Source: Gnetum montanum
Taxonomy: Eukaryota; Streptophyta; Gnetopsida; Gnetales; Gnetaceae
Assembly (NCBI GenBank): GCA_015680685.1
Contig: MNCI01000970.1
Span: 69,081 to 133,080 of the forward strand
DNA: 64,000 nucleotides
Direction: 5' to 3'
Of this stretch, positions 1-11,815 are shown in pieces (the stretch's first letter is position 1; each line of letters begins with the position of its first letter). Under the pieces are notes generated by a model. The model was not told where the DNA came from and searched no databases. It saw only the letters and a program-made list of their open reading frames with translations. Made by a program: the position numbers and the translations under genes.

Positions 1-2844
1 AGTTAGGGAATGGTGGCTAAAAAGAAGCATCCAATAGCATACCCACCAAACTGAAGATGTCTCAAAATTGATGTAAATGTCTAATTAATTTTTTTAGCTC
101 ATACTTGGATAACAACTATTATGCATACCCAATACTAGTATTATACCTCTGGATATACCTTTTAAAGAGGATCTTCAGGTTTTGGACCAAACTACTATTA
201 TTCAAGTGGAGTTGAAGGGTATTTTCTTTTTGTTGATCCATAAACTAAATATTAAGATCCCTTGAATAATTTTTGCATGGGTCTCAAGTATGCATAGTGC
301 ACCTGCCTAAACATGTTGAACTATAACAATGTTAAAAATCATGTGAAATATTTAAGCATTAAATCATCATTGAAAAAAGCATGCACAAAAATAATAGTAA
401 GTGTAATTTCTAAAGAAAACATGAAGAACAATATCATAGTCAAATGTTAAACATGTATAGATATATAATGAGTGACATAGAAAAGGGATTGAAGAATATA
501 TATCCAACTATGTTTCTTCCCCATAACTGAGTTAGAAGAATCTAGCCTTGGATAACATGAATTAAATGCACATACCAAAGAACAAAAGCACAACAATTAA
601 AGTCATAAACATAGGATTGATAAGAACATATATGTCTTACATGCTGAACAAATAAAATTTCTCTAAAATATGTGATACCATCAATTAAACAAACCAAGGT
701 ATGTAAGATCATGAAGTATGGCTTAGTCAAACATCCAATCCATAATCAAAATACCTAGATAGTGAATAGAGGTGGAAAGAAATAGACTTGATTAAACCAT
801 TAGGCTTATCAAATCATTACCACATAAAAGAAAGATTAAATAAGTACCATATTCCATGCAACCACTATCATCCTAGTAGATAAGCTTGAGTTCACTCACT
901 CACAATGTCAAGCCACCAAGGATTTACAAGTGGATCCTCCCCATAATAGGCACTTGTCTTTCTTGCCCTTGTGAAGCTCATTATTGGAATACCCATGGAT
1001 TCTTGATAAATGATAAGACATTAATATTAAACACAAGTTCATCTCTTTAGATGACCAAATCTCATCTTTTGCTTCACCTTCTTGACTTATTATCACTCAC
1101 AACAATGGACAAGAATGATGAATAAGAAAGAGAAGGTAATAATAAAACATCACTAGATCCTCAAATAATAACTCAATTAGCTCATGGAAGCACACGAGCA
1201 TGTCCTATACCTCATAATAGATCTTTTGCTTCATCTCTTCACTACTACTTATCCATAAAATAAGACTCAACCTCCAAGTCCTCCTTCCAAGTGCAAAGTC
1301 ACACCTACCACTTACTAATGTCATATAGCCTTGATTATTTTGTGGTCTAACCATTAGTAAAACTATCCTAGGATAACATGTCATTGATCATATAGAAGTT
1401 AAGATTCTAATTTGGTTTTTCTTCATTCATGCACATAAGAATAATAGGTTTCCCAAAGTTTGCTTTACCAAACACCTATCATTAATCCCTCTAACTTTGC
1501 TAATTAATACAAATCCTAGTAATGATTACAACGTTATGATCATGCAATTGGAATGCTCATGATGGGATAAGATCATGGTTTGGATCAAGGATTATGATCC
1601 CTAGTAATAGAAGAATTTAGAAATTTGGTGGAAGCATCATTTAACATTACTAATGTTCACTAAGATATAATCTTCTAAGCCTTCTTGATCATGGGTAAGG
1701 ATAAAGCAGGAGATTATCTTAGAATATTATATTTGAAAGTCAAGTGATATAGGGAATAGGTTGAACATGAAATAGGCTTTGCATGGGTGTTGGTTTAACC
1801 TTCTATTTTGATCTTAACTAAGTAATTATAATATTAGTCTAGGATGGTAAGAGTACCAATTTTTATGGATTGATAAGCTTGGTATTATATTAGACTTCCC
1901 ATTATCTCCTCTTCTCATTATTATTATTATTTTATTCTTATTTTTTATATTTTTTTCTTTTTATTATTTTTGATCTTTTCTTTCTTTCATGGAAACAACG
2001 ATCAATGAATAACACATGAGAACTATGGGGTTGATTGAAATGCCATATCATCACTTGGAATCTTTGACTTGTAAAAGCATAAGAATTCATCCCTTATTGC
2101 ATGAAATGCATAAGTCTATGTAAATCATATATCTTTTCTAAATAGGGCTGGGAAGCATGACAAGTACATGTACCTTGGTCAAATCACACCAATCAAAGTC
2201 ATCCAATGATCACAAGGATCCTTGAAAACATACCCTTTTCTTAACAATGTTCAAGAACTCTTTTAAGATTCTAGAGCTTACACCTTAAGGTGTATATCCA
2301 AAACTTGTCCATGGTTCTAGTAGCATTAGCTTTGATAGCTTGTAGTGTGAATCCTAACTCTTTGCTCAAGTTGAACCTAGTTTACCAGTGATGGATCAAA
2401 GAAATGTAAGTAGATGAATTATATTATATGGAACATTCCACCAATTAAGGCTCCACTTTAGACCCATTCAACACTCTTATATCATCACTACATCTGTGAC
2501 TCACCCATCTACCATTAGCTTATACAATGAGCATTCATAAAGTACATTACTTAGTTGTTTCACACATACAAAGATACACTTAAAGAAACGAAAATGTCAT
2601 GGATAAAAACGTTAACTAAATACATCAAAGTTATTTAAACACTCAAAAAATAGCAAAAAATAAATAAATGAAAATTTGACTTAGCATGAAGGATTCCTCC
2701 CCCATGACTAATCCTTGTCTATCACCTAATAAACCTCTAAGTATAAAATATAAGATTGATCATTATGTATTTTCAAAGGAAAAAGATATTTTTTGTACTA
2801 CTTTAAATTTTGTCCATTGACTAAGAATACTTTTTCTAGCTTAT

Positions 2845-3810
2845 CTAAATGGTATATATGTTCCATGCTAGATTGTTAACTAGTTTAGATAATATAGGAT
2901 CCTTTCCAATGAAATTAAAACTTCTCCAAATGGAATAATTATGATAGATTAAAATAGAGGATCTTATCGCCAAGTTTGAAATCAAACTATCTTTGCAAAC
3001 ATCATGATAAGTCTTGGTGTAGAAATGTTCTAACTCGTTATGCATCAAGATGATTCTACAATTCTCATTGAGAATATTGATATTGGTCAATCTCTCTTTC
3101 TATGAAAAATATAAGATCATATTAAAATCTACCACATTATTTAAGTTTTTCATTTCAATATTAATGGAAAGTCATGAAACCTATCCATATACCAGCTTGA
3201 ATAAGGTGTAGCCAAGAAGGTTCTACCGCATCATTCAATAGATCTCAAGAGCATTGTTAAGCTTATTGGCCTTGTCTCTTTTGTACCTACTAAGCATTTT
3301 ATTGAGTATTTAAATAATTTCATGGTTAGTAACTTTTGCTTAGTCATTGTTCTATAGATGATAGGAGAAGTTAATTTATGATTAACTACACAAGATTCTA
3401 ATAAATTCTTGAAGACCTTAATAATAAAGTGCATACCATTACAAAGATTAACATTCAAGGAATACAAAACCTATGGAGTAAATTATTATAAAGGAAGTTA
3501 TTTTTTAGTGGTAGATGAACAATTCTTAATAGTAGCATCTTCTACATATTTCATGTAGAAGTCTACATATGTAATAATTTATTCTTTGCCATTATAGGTT
3601 AGAGAGATGGGACCAATGAAGTTAAGCCCTCACACATTGAAGGACTCCAATGATTGGATCTAATGTTATGGTTCCCCCAAACATGAGGATATACCTTCCT
3701 CACATTCATACTTGCCACAAGAACATATGAAGTATTAAGCATCAAAAAACATGGTAAGATAAAAATAACCTATGAGTAGTAGCTTCAGCATATTCTTTTA
3801 TGAGCATAGT
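2845..3810 (-). pseudogene. pol: Integrase remnant, Athila-like
   Basis: Translation of the minus strand gives broken integrase core similarity: GLNFIGPISLTYNGKE, then IITYVDFYMKYVEDATIKN, and later HKLTSPIIYRTMTKQ. These line up with the integrase of the plus-strand Athila copy, which has GVEHKITTCYHPQANGQVEV at 58690-58760, and with the minus copy at 41422-41679. The catalytic Asp of the first block is replaced by Asn (GLNF for GLDF/GIDF). Several stops and frame changes are present. This is the most decayed of the three Athila integrases in the window. Confidence 0.7.
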
Positions 3811-4149
3811 ATTCATTGCAAACATCATGTTGCATGTTAGCCAAGATGGTATCTTAACTTTTCTTAAGAACATAGTAGATTATGAGGTCATCATGGCATC
3901 TCTTTTAAAGATGCTATTTAAAAACCAAGTAAGAATTTACTTGGGTTTGGAATTATTGAATCTTTCTCTTATCCTACTAAAGAGAAATCTTCTAGATCAT
4001 TAGGCAATTGAGAATGTCTATGAACTATGGGTAATCACATCCATTCTTTGAGTTAAAAATAACCTTGCAAATGTGGACATCTAAATATTCATTGAGAAGC
4101 ACACCTTTTCCTTTATTGCTAATTCATTAACTACAATAAATGATCTACT

Positions 4150-4510
4150 ACCATATTTTTGGTTCCCTTACAATTAGTCATGTGGAGATTAAACTCCTTC
4201 AAAAGAACCATCCATAAAATCAACTAAGGGTTAACATCCAATTCATTCATGATGAACCAAATACCACTATGATTAGTGTGGTTGAAGATTTTGCACTCAA
4301 GAACATAATGCCTAAATTTTGTAGTGCAAAAATAATGGTTATTAGCTCCTTTTTAGTGGTGATGTAGTTCAAGTAAGGTCTCACAATGCTTCGACTATCA
4401 TAGTGAATGTAGTAGGATTTCTTTCTATCATCAAACTATATCAAGACTACATCCAATGTAAAGTTAGAAGCATATTTCATTATATGAACTAGTTGAGCTT
4501 AGTTAGGACT
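4150..4510 (-). pseudogene. pol: RNase H / end of RT remnant, Athila-like
   Basis: On the minus strand I read short blocks HIMKYASNFTLDVVL, DDRKKSYYIHYDSRS and LNYITTKKELITIIFAL. They match HIMTNASNNVLGVVL, DDQKHPYYIHCTSRS and LNYTTIEKKLMAVVFAL in the plus-strand Athila pol at 57620-57790. This is the RNase H of a Ty3/Gypsy pol. The similarity ends near 4505-4510; upstream RT sequence is not found on the other side. Confidence 0.7.
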
Positions 4511-4514
4511 CTGT

Positions 4515-6781
4515 AACATCAAGGTTTGATTTAGTCTTGGCCTAGGTCCCACACAACTGATGGTACTAAAAATAATAAAAATATAACTATAAACACGATA
4601 TATAACCTAAGGTAGTAATAGCATAAAATATAACTCGTAGCAAAACAGCTAAGGCATAGTAAAACATAGTTCTTACTGATCTCAAGTGCAATATGTTAAA
4701 ATCAACCAACAATGTCCTTTTTCAACCCATTAGATAAGTTAGCACGTGTACCCATAGGACATAACATATCCAAGAACATTAAGAATGTAGTTAAAGCATA
4801 CCTCTGATTGCGTAATCTAAGCAAGGAGTCTTAAAGATGATACTTTTCTTGGAGGGTGGCTCTGATGCTAGTGGTGCTTCCTCCACTAGCTATTTCAAAT
4901 TGGCCTTGGATACCCCATTAGCCTTAGCACACAACTGTCAAGCTCTCTAGATGTTCTTTAGGAACATAAGAGGCTCCTTCCCAATGCTGTCAAGGAATTT
5001 ACCAAGGTTCTTGGTGGTCATAGACATTGAGTCTCCCATGTCCTCTAGTGGATTTCGAGCCTACATAGTTGGATAAAGATGTTTTATCCAAGGCTTGAAG
5101 AGTTGTTTTGAATCCTGGGGCACTCATGATCTATTTCTCCTTACCATCAAGAATTCCATAAACCTCTCCAAATAACTTGCAAAAAATGTAGTGCATGTGG
5201 ACTATCATAGAGCATTCCTTGTGGAGTTTGAGGATTTCCTCCTTGAGGCTAGTAGCCAAGGAAGTAGCCTAGTTAAAATGAGTTTCCTCCATTAAGACCT
5301 TCTTGAAGATCCATTCTTATGCTATACAAATTACCTTTTTTTTTAGACAATAATTTAGGAAAAGCCTGAGACCTAAACAAGGGATAGGACTCCCTTATGT
5401 TATGATTTGTAAAGCCTTCAAAAGCAAGTTCAAAGTTGCTCTTGCTCATACCAAACCACTACTCAACTTCCTTATGATGACCAACGTCCTTCATTAGTTT
5501 GGTGAAAATTGCTACCCCATTAGTGGGAACACCAAACAAGTCACAAAAGATAGCCTCACTCATGACAATGGCAATTGGTATGCCTTACATGATACTGTGG
5601 AACACATCAACTTCTCCATCAAAGGAGTTGATGATGTTCAGCATCTCCACAGAAGGGATGATAGGGCTAGGTGCCATAAAGACCTCAAGCAAACCTACAA
5701 GCATGATGTTTATCTAGGTGTTCTTAGACACTTGCCCCCTCAACTAGTCCTATGCTAGTCCCACATCACCAAACTTTAGGATAAGAGTATCCATAGAATG
5801 TCTAGTAAAGGGTACAGTGACATCAATAGAAGTGGATGGTCCTAAAAGCCAAAGATAAATGCTTAGCATCAATATAGCTACATTTAGACCACAAAATGCT
5901 TAAGATCCACATAGCCATAAAACTTTACACACAACATAGAAAACATTCATTTTCTCACCTTTCTTCTTCTTACTCAATAAAGCTTGTGTGGGGTTCTTAG
6001 CAATGATGCCCATATCTTTGATAGACTTGGGAACCATCCACTAATTGTGTGCTATTTTGGAAGCCACAAAATTCTTGTAAATAGGGTCAAATCTACTAGG
6101 GTATTCATCAAAGTTACCCCTTAGTTGTTCAAAAATGACATGTCTAATCTTGGGGCCTCTGGTGAATTTTCTCAATGTAGTGTGGGCTAACACCAAGGTT
6201 TGATCATTCTTGATCAAGCCTCACTCATTAACCCTATACTTACAATATGTGTGTAAAATGAACAAGTTAGCAAAGATGACCATATTAAACAAAGCCAAGA
6301 CATTAAAACCTATAATAGCCATGCTTACCCTTGTAATTGCTACACAGTGCTTGGAGGATTCTAGAATAGGGAGTGGACTCTTTGCATCACCATCAAAGTA
6401 TTATTAATGTTATATCAAGAATGCTCTAGCATCTTCTAGATTTCTGAAAGGTAACGAGCACTAATGATGTCCTTTTTCTCCACTAGCTTTGCTATTGCTC
6501 AAGTCTTTGAATCATCAGTTATGAATCGAGCTATCAAACATGGAGACCTAGGTAGTAGGGTCTCTACTATGATCGCAACCACTTCTAGAAACAAGTGTAA
6601 TCACATCATCACACTAAAGTTCTATAGAAGGTAGGTAAGGAATTTCCTTACCCCCAGACATAACCATAGTAGCCCCTCTTTTAGGTCCAAATTAGGAATA
6701 GAGACGTTAGCCTTGGGCTAGCCAATACAACATAAGATGCCCACTAACTCAACCACAATGAGTATAGGCTTTAGTAGGACC
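4515..6781 (-). pseudogene. Old homologue of the Tat antisense spliced gene
   Basis: On the minus strand, exon 2 (6781 to 6329, 453 bases) begins after acceptor CTTGTAG with the same one-base phase as the young copy, and reads LKPILIV..LVGILCCI, then VRKFLTYLL.NFSVMM, and later YNINTLMVMQRVHSLF. Donor GTAAGC follows at the same codon as in the young gene. Exon 3 (6233 to 5974) contains GNFDEYPSRFDPIYKNF and SIKDM. Exon 4 begins at 5841 after GGCTTTTAG, with KFGDV, VEMLNIINSFDGEVDVFH, CDLFGVPTNG and ESYPLFRSQAFPKLL. A late donor (GTAAGAAC) and an acceptor TTTTTAG before TACCATCAG near 4572 match the last intron of the young gene. Stops are numerous, so this copy is dead. It is antisense to the plus-strand pol of its own element. 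Confidence 0.75.
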
Positions 6782-7319
6782 CTACAAGGAGAAATCATAA
6801 GCATTGTTAGGATTATGTTTTAATGCTTAGAATTTCCTTATGAGTTTCATAAAACACCTTAGTTATGGGTAAAATTAGCCCCTATAGAAAACTCTAAAGT
6901 GTTTATCTGAATTCGTTTAGAGATTCGACAACAACCAGTTTACAACCTCCATAGCCATTAAACAATTATAGCAAAATTATTGTAGCCATAATATTATAAC
7001 TTAAACATCATAGCCAAAATTATGCCTTAGTCCAAGCCATACAATAATTTAGAAAAAGCATTAAAACTTAGAAAAAACAACCATAGGAAAAAGCCTACTA
7101 AAAATAGCAAAAATCTCTATCTCTTATGAATCCAACTTTAGAGCATAGTTTACATCTTTAGGCATCCCTAGGGACATGGAATTTGGCATGATAAATCTCT
7201 AATAATGTCCATTTCCAAGGGGTAAAGAGCTACAACAAGAATTGAGCCTAATTAACATAGCCATAGTTGAAAATTCATAAAAAAATTTTCAAAGATATAA
7301 TTTCAATGATTCCATCACT

Positions 7320-7324
7320 GAAGG
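7320..7324. repeat. Target-site duplication, left (GAAGG)
   Basis: GAAGG immediately precedes the TG start of the left LTR and is repeated exactly at 24612-24616 after the right LTR. A 5-bp duplication is typical of Ty3/Gypsy integrases and fixes the element ends. Confidence 0.95.
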
Positions 7325-8857
7325 TGTAATGACGGAAAATGTCGGCAGCTGGAAGATACCAAACAAAATTCTGCGTACACAGTTTTAACCACGGATCTGT
7401 GCGAGGGCTATGCTGGAAAAACGAATCCGTGGTGCCCTGAACGGTCTTGTTGATCAGACAGGGACTTATTAATCAGTAAATCGATGAATATCTCGTGGAA
7501 CAATCTGATTCAAGGATCGCAAAATGAGGGGAAAACGACGTAGACGAATTGCAACGATGATGACACTAAATGCGATAAGAGGAGGCTAGCACAAGAGAAA
7601 CATGTAGTTTCAAGATCTACGCTTTGACTTGAAAAAATGTATATTTTGTATACCACATTACAGTGGGGAGACCCCGTTTGCTTGATGTAAGGTAAGCACA
7701 AAACAACAAGAAAAATGTCCAGGCAGAAATCCTATCTACCTCATGGGCCAAAGCCGGGCTGCAAGGAAGGTCAAGCTCCGATGTTTACCAATCAACTGTT
7801 TCTGACCGATAGAATCTGCAGACCGTGCAAGGTGATCTCACGATCCTGGATCTGCTTCTTTCGCCTTAGTTAGTTTCCGCTTCAGACCGCCAATGGTTGC
7901 TGGTGGAGGAAGCTGTGTTACTGATGCTCAAAGCGAACCGTGGTCTCTTTCTGCCGGAAGGTGACGCTGTCAATAATTGCCAAAGTGCTGCTCTCTGTAT
8001 CTCTGCTCAAAAGTGATAAGTGCTCTAGTGCTCAGGAAAATTCCTTTGCTTCTTTGATTTTCCAACCCATGTATCTTTATCAACTGGGGTATTTATAGGC
8101 TGCGACATCCTGTGAAAAAGGCGCAACCCTGATGACGTGTGCCCCGAATGTTTCGGGTAATGTTGGTCTGACCATTTTGTGTGAAACTTTGTAACTACGC
8201 ACAATACGCTTATTTGTGTATTGTGCGTGTGAAGAACAGATGTGCGTCTGACATATTTCAACTGTCTTTGGGTTATATTACGCTTATTCACGCGGCGTTG
8301 TGTACACGAGCGTAACATAACATGGAAACAATAGGTTCAAGCTGTTTTATGCTCGCTTACGCAGCCGCGCGTAATGAAGCGTAAACGATGTCTAGCTTGG
8401 CGACGCAATACGCTATGATACGCTACGTTGCGTGATGAGTGTATGATGAGCAATTGCACCTTCTTAGACTTTGCCTTTGACTATTTTGGAGCTCATTACG
8501 CTGCTGTGCATAACAGAGTGTAAACCTGGCCTTGAACAAAAGACTTAGCAAAATATACGAAAAGTCGCATATTACGCTGCTCAAGCTTCGCCCTATGCCA
8601 AAGTAACTAGCCTTCTGATGCTGGACTATGTTTAAACAGAATCACGCTAAGCGCCATTACGCTACGTCATGTGATATAGCGTAAAAAGCGAAAACATAGT
8701 AAGATTAGAAATCTGCACAGGAAGTTGAAGACTTGATGCTATGCGCCTCTTGGTGTTGCTCTGTCTTATTCTCCCTTTCTGGAATTTTGACATGCACCCC
8801 TGCCTGAATTGCGAATCTTTGCCTGAGGCCGACTCACAATTTTTTCACGGTGTTTCA
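7325..8857 (-). repeat. 3' LTR of the young Tat element
   Basis: It is 1533 bp, TG...CA, and aligns end to end with 23079-24611, also 1533 bp. By eye the copies differ at a few percent of sites, mostly transitions. The minus-strand TATA box CCTATAAATA lies at 8090-8099. U3 (about 8160-8710) is dense in TTACGC/GCGTAA words on both strands. A 97-aa minus ORF at 8025-8318 recurs in the other LTR; I treat it as fortuitous. Confidence 0.95.
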
Positions 8858-8869
8858 ATGGCCCCTCTT
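8858..8869 (-). other. Polypurine tract of the young Tat element
   Basis: On the minus strand AAGAGGGGCCAT lies directly before the LTR start TGAAAC. The old Tat element has the matching tract AAATAGGGGTCAA before TGAAAT at 34932-34946. It is the expected primer for plus-strand DNA synthesis. Confidence 0.8.
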
Positions 8870-9954
8870 TGTTGACGGTTGGAGGGCTTGCCCGAAAGAC
8901 GTTGACAAAGAATACGAAACACCAGATTGGTAGAAGTAAGAACAACGTCTATCCATGGCTACTTAGGTGTTGCCCTATCAACATGGAAGAGCGAAGCTGG
9001 AGGGAATGGGAGATAGAATGACATAGTAGGAAACACGTTCGGGGAAGACATAAAATGAGTCAAGATGGTAGGAGTATAGAATACGCTTACGGAATGCACA
9101 AAAACGTATGCACATCTATGTCGACAGGAATGCTTTTAGACGAGCGTAGCGCATCAACCTGAGATTTCTCTGTCACCGATTATAGCAGGAATGCTTGCAA
9201 AAGGAGCACAGTGCATCACTTCTGCGATATCTCTGCTAGTGCGAGTGCGGAAAATGGATGCTTGCATGTATGGCGTTTGCGTACGGGAAGCGGGTGGTAG
9301 GGATGAAACAAAATATGAGCTAAGGGTAGGATTATGAGAGGTATGTGCGTGCAGTTCTAAGTGGTCGGGCAAACCTGAGCAGCCATCTCAAAACGCTGTT
9401 GTTCTTCACCGCTCAGATGGACGCACCTTTGAACCACACCCTCGAAGCAAGTAACCTGCAACCACAGAAGAAAACAGAGGATACCATTGCGCATGCGAAC
9501 AAGAGGTGAGATTGTTGAAATGAGTGTCGTTTGATGCGAGATAGAGCGATTGGGCCACGAAGAAGGAACTGGAGCATGAGGGTGGAACCACCAATCCTGA
9601 CGATTGGCCCAGCATATCTTCGCCAAAAGGCATCAGATACAGTGCACCTAACTGGTTAGGCAAAGAACTAGCGAGATGAATTTGCGAAGCCAGCGTCCGA
9701 TAGCGATGATCGGTGGAGGTGCCCAAAGTCGTTGTCGATGAGGATTTCGTCGGGGCTTCGGCTGGCGAGACTAAACTCTCAGAGGTACCACCACTGCAGT
9801 GGGCGCAGCGACGGCATCTCTGAGGGATCAGTAAGATGCCTCTCAGCTCGTCCGAGGAATCAGTAGGATGCCAGTGGGGTGGCGACGCTGGGACTGTCCC
9901 GGTATCCCACCTCGTTTGTCATGCAGCCATACAGAGATGATCACGCTCGCTTGA
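8870..9954. other. Unassigned 3' internal region of the young Tat element
   Basis: Between the polypurine tract and the tandem repeats I find no domain I recognise. Two overlapping minus-strand ORFs (9357-9626 and 9406-9726) are probably fortuitous. The sequence next to the polypurine tract (8870-8935) is shared with the old Tat element at 34870-34930, so this part is ancestral to the lineage. Confidence 0.6.
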
Positions 9955-10485
9955 TTTACATGGCAGCAGTATGTAAGTCCCAGTTTCAAGTCCTGGTAGA
10001 CTGTCATTACTAGTTTTAAGTCTCAGCAGACCATGGTCCTAATTTAAAGTCTGGGCGGACCGAGAAATGCTAGTTTTACGTCGTAGCGGACGGTGGCGAG
10101 GCTGATTTATGGTCTCAGTAGACCATGCTGTGGATGTTAGTTTCCTGTCATGACCCAGGGACAAGTCTGTGCTGGTTTTACGTCTCAGCAGACGACTGCT
10201 TACCCGTGCCAGTTTAGCATCATGGCGGACGCGTGCAAAAGATGCCAGTTTTTCGTCTTGGCGGACCTGTACAACATTGCCAGTTTTACGTCATAGCGGA
10301 TGGTTACAACTTGCCAGTTTAGCATCGTAGCGGACGAGCAGTGCCAGTTTAGCATCGTGGCGGATGCGTGCAAGGAATGCCAGTTTAGTGTCGTGGCGAA
10401 CGCGTGCAAGGAATGCCAGTTTAGTGTCGTAGCGGACGATGGTTGCCAATTTAGTATCGTAGCGGACGATGGTGACCATACCTGG
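9955..10485 (-). repeat. Tandem repeat array downstream of integrase
   Basis: About 14 imperfect units of 30-40 bp follow one another. The best kept part, 10210-10480, has eight units starting GCCAGTTTA and containing TCGTAGCGGAC. The left part (9980-10160) has the variant ACTAGTTTTAAGTCTCAGCAGACC. In element sense this reads GGTCTGCTGAGACTTAAAACTAGT, close to the array after integrase in the old Tat element (33800-34020). Repeats open long ORFs on both strands, which I consider artefacts. Confidence 0.85.
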
Positions 10486-10514
10486 TTGTTCACACTGGAG
10501 ATACTGCTAAACAT

Positions 10515-11815
10515 AATACTGCTTCAGATATACATGATTTACAGGGTTTGGTAGTTCATTGCCATTGATGTCTACTAATTTGAATGCTCCGTTGTTGTAC
10601 GCGTCAATCACCAAGAAAGGGCCTTCCTAGTTTGCAGAGAACTTGCCTACTGGCTCACGCACGGCCTTGAGAACTAGATCTCCTTTCTTGATCGGGCATT
10701 GCTAAAGGTTGTGACGATGCTTTTGTTTCTGTTTGTCTTGATACCTTTCAATCGTGTCAAGAGCCTGTATCCGCTTCTCTTCTACTGAATCCAAATCTGC
10801 GATTCGAGACTCAGTGTGTTGAGCCTCATTTATAACCGTGGAGAGAATCATTCTCAGAGAAGGAATTTGCAACTCGAGAGGCAGCACTACTTCAGACTCG
10901 TAAACCAGGCTATAGGGCATACTACCCGTAGCTGTCCTACACGTAGTACGATATGCCCATAGCACATAGAGGATCTGTTTGTGCCACCACCTTTTGTTGC
11001 TGTCGAGCATTTTCTTGAGTAGATTGATGATTATTTTGTTCGTTGCTTCAGCTTGACCATTCGCTTGCAGGTAATAGGGGGAGGAAAAAGATTGTCTAAT
11101 GCCTAGGTTATCACAGAAAGATCTGGTTTCCGTGCTACTAAACTGTGGCCCATTATCGGTCACGATAGTCATCGGGAGACCAAATCTGGTTACTATATTG
11201 TCCAGGATAAAATGGCAAATCTGCTGAGATGTGATCTTTCGCAGGGGAATAGCCTCTACCCACTTTGTAAAATACTCAGTAGCGGTAATGATGAAGCTAT
11301 GACCTGCGGAGGATTTCGGCGTGATCGGGCCTATGATGTCTAGTCCCTATCATTGAAATGGCCATGTTATCTGTGTTGTATGTAATTCTGTAGGTGACAC
11401 GTGTATAAGATTTGCGTGACGCTGACACGTGTCACAGGTTTTAACCTTCGTCAGGCAATCTTTTTCCATGCATGGCCAGTAGTATCCTAAGCGACGGATT
11501 TTTAGGGCCATAACCCGTGGTGCTACGTGGCCGCCGCACAGTCCCTCGTGAACTTCGCCGACTATATGCTGCGCTTGGTTTTTGTCAACGCAAGTAAGCA
11601 GCACGCCATCAAAGGAGCGTCTATAAAGAGTGTTGTCTCCGATGATGACGTATTGCCTAGCCCGCTTACGGATTGCATCTTTCTGTGCGCGTGTCAATGC
11701 AGACGGTAGCTCACCCTGCAAAAGGTAAGTTTTAATGTCGTCATACCATTCAGGCGTGCTTTCCTCGAGAAGAGAAGAGATTTGCGCCATCTGATCAATG
11801 CGGGGCAGGTGTCCA
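10515..11815 (-). pseudogene. pol: Integrase of the young Tat element
   Basis: The zinc-binding N-terminus is present (HEGLCGGH, then CDTCQR), followed by the catalytic core: GLDIIGP (first Asp), VTDNGPQF (second Asp) and ANGQAEATNK (Glu). The C-terminal chromatin-side region continues to about 10515 (QCPIKKGDLVLKAV, then EGPFLVIDAYNNGAFKL). The reading frame is broken by TGA-TAG just before GLDIIGP (minus strand, 11347-11352); the old copy has W at the second of these codons, so TGG to TAG and probably CGA to TGA. A one-base frameshift in the A-run at 11815-11818 separates it from the RT-RNase H frame. It would insert element DNA into the genome; this copy cannot be made intact. Confidence 0.9.

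Larger units (their letters stand above)
1..4510 (-). mobile_element. Decayed Athila-like Ty3/Gypsy remnant (left copy)
   Basis: Read on the minus strand this stretch has the order of the better kept Athila-like copies further right: RNase H end (4150-4510), integrase (2845-3810), then a long non-coding 3' region (1-2800). The 3' region shares landmarks with the other copies: a short motif about small white-space-free 'CAAGTGGATCCTCCCC' near 927-942 matches the equivalent tract near 39620 and 60650, and 'CCTCCCCCATGACTAATCC' near 2695 matches the end of integrase near 40835. No LTR is visible, so the 3' end lies left of the window. The 5' part (LTR, gag, PR, most of RT) is missing: the homology stops abruptly near 4510, where the old Tat antisense gene begins. 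Pyrimidine- and AT-rich tracts fill 1910-1985. Strongly mutated, with many stops. Confidence 0.75.
4511..7324 (+). mobile_element. Old Tat-like element, left piece
   Basis: This piece is continuous with 24617-36410 once the young element 7325-24611 and one copy of its GAAGG target duplication are removed. Its pol (30230-33750) is on the plus strand. The left piece carries the antisense-gene homologue (4515-6781, minus strand) in place of the expected 5' LTR, gag and PR, which are missing because the piece is truncated near 4510. From 6782 to 7324 I see no recognisable coding sequence; exon 1 of the antisense gene should lie here but could not be identified. Confidence 0.65.

Noticed and set aside
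8025-8318. 97-aa ORF in the LTR, repeated at 23779-24072
   Set aside because: It spans U3/TATA/R sequence, appears twice only because LTRs are copies, and has no recognisable motif.
10200-10554. ORFs of 84-104 aa on both strands with repeated peptides (CQFSIVAD, TLNWHSLHA)
   Set aside because: They are translations of the tandem DNA array; all frames stay open because the units lack stops.
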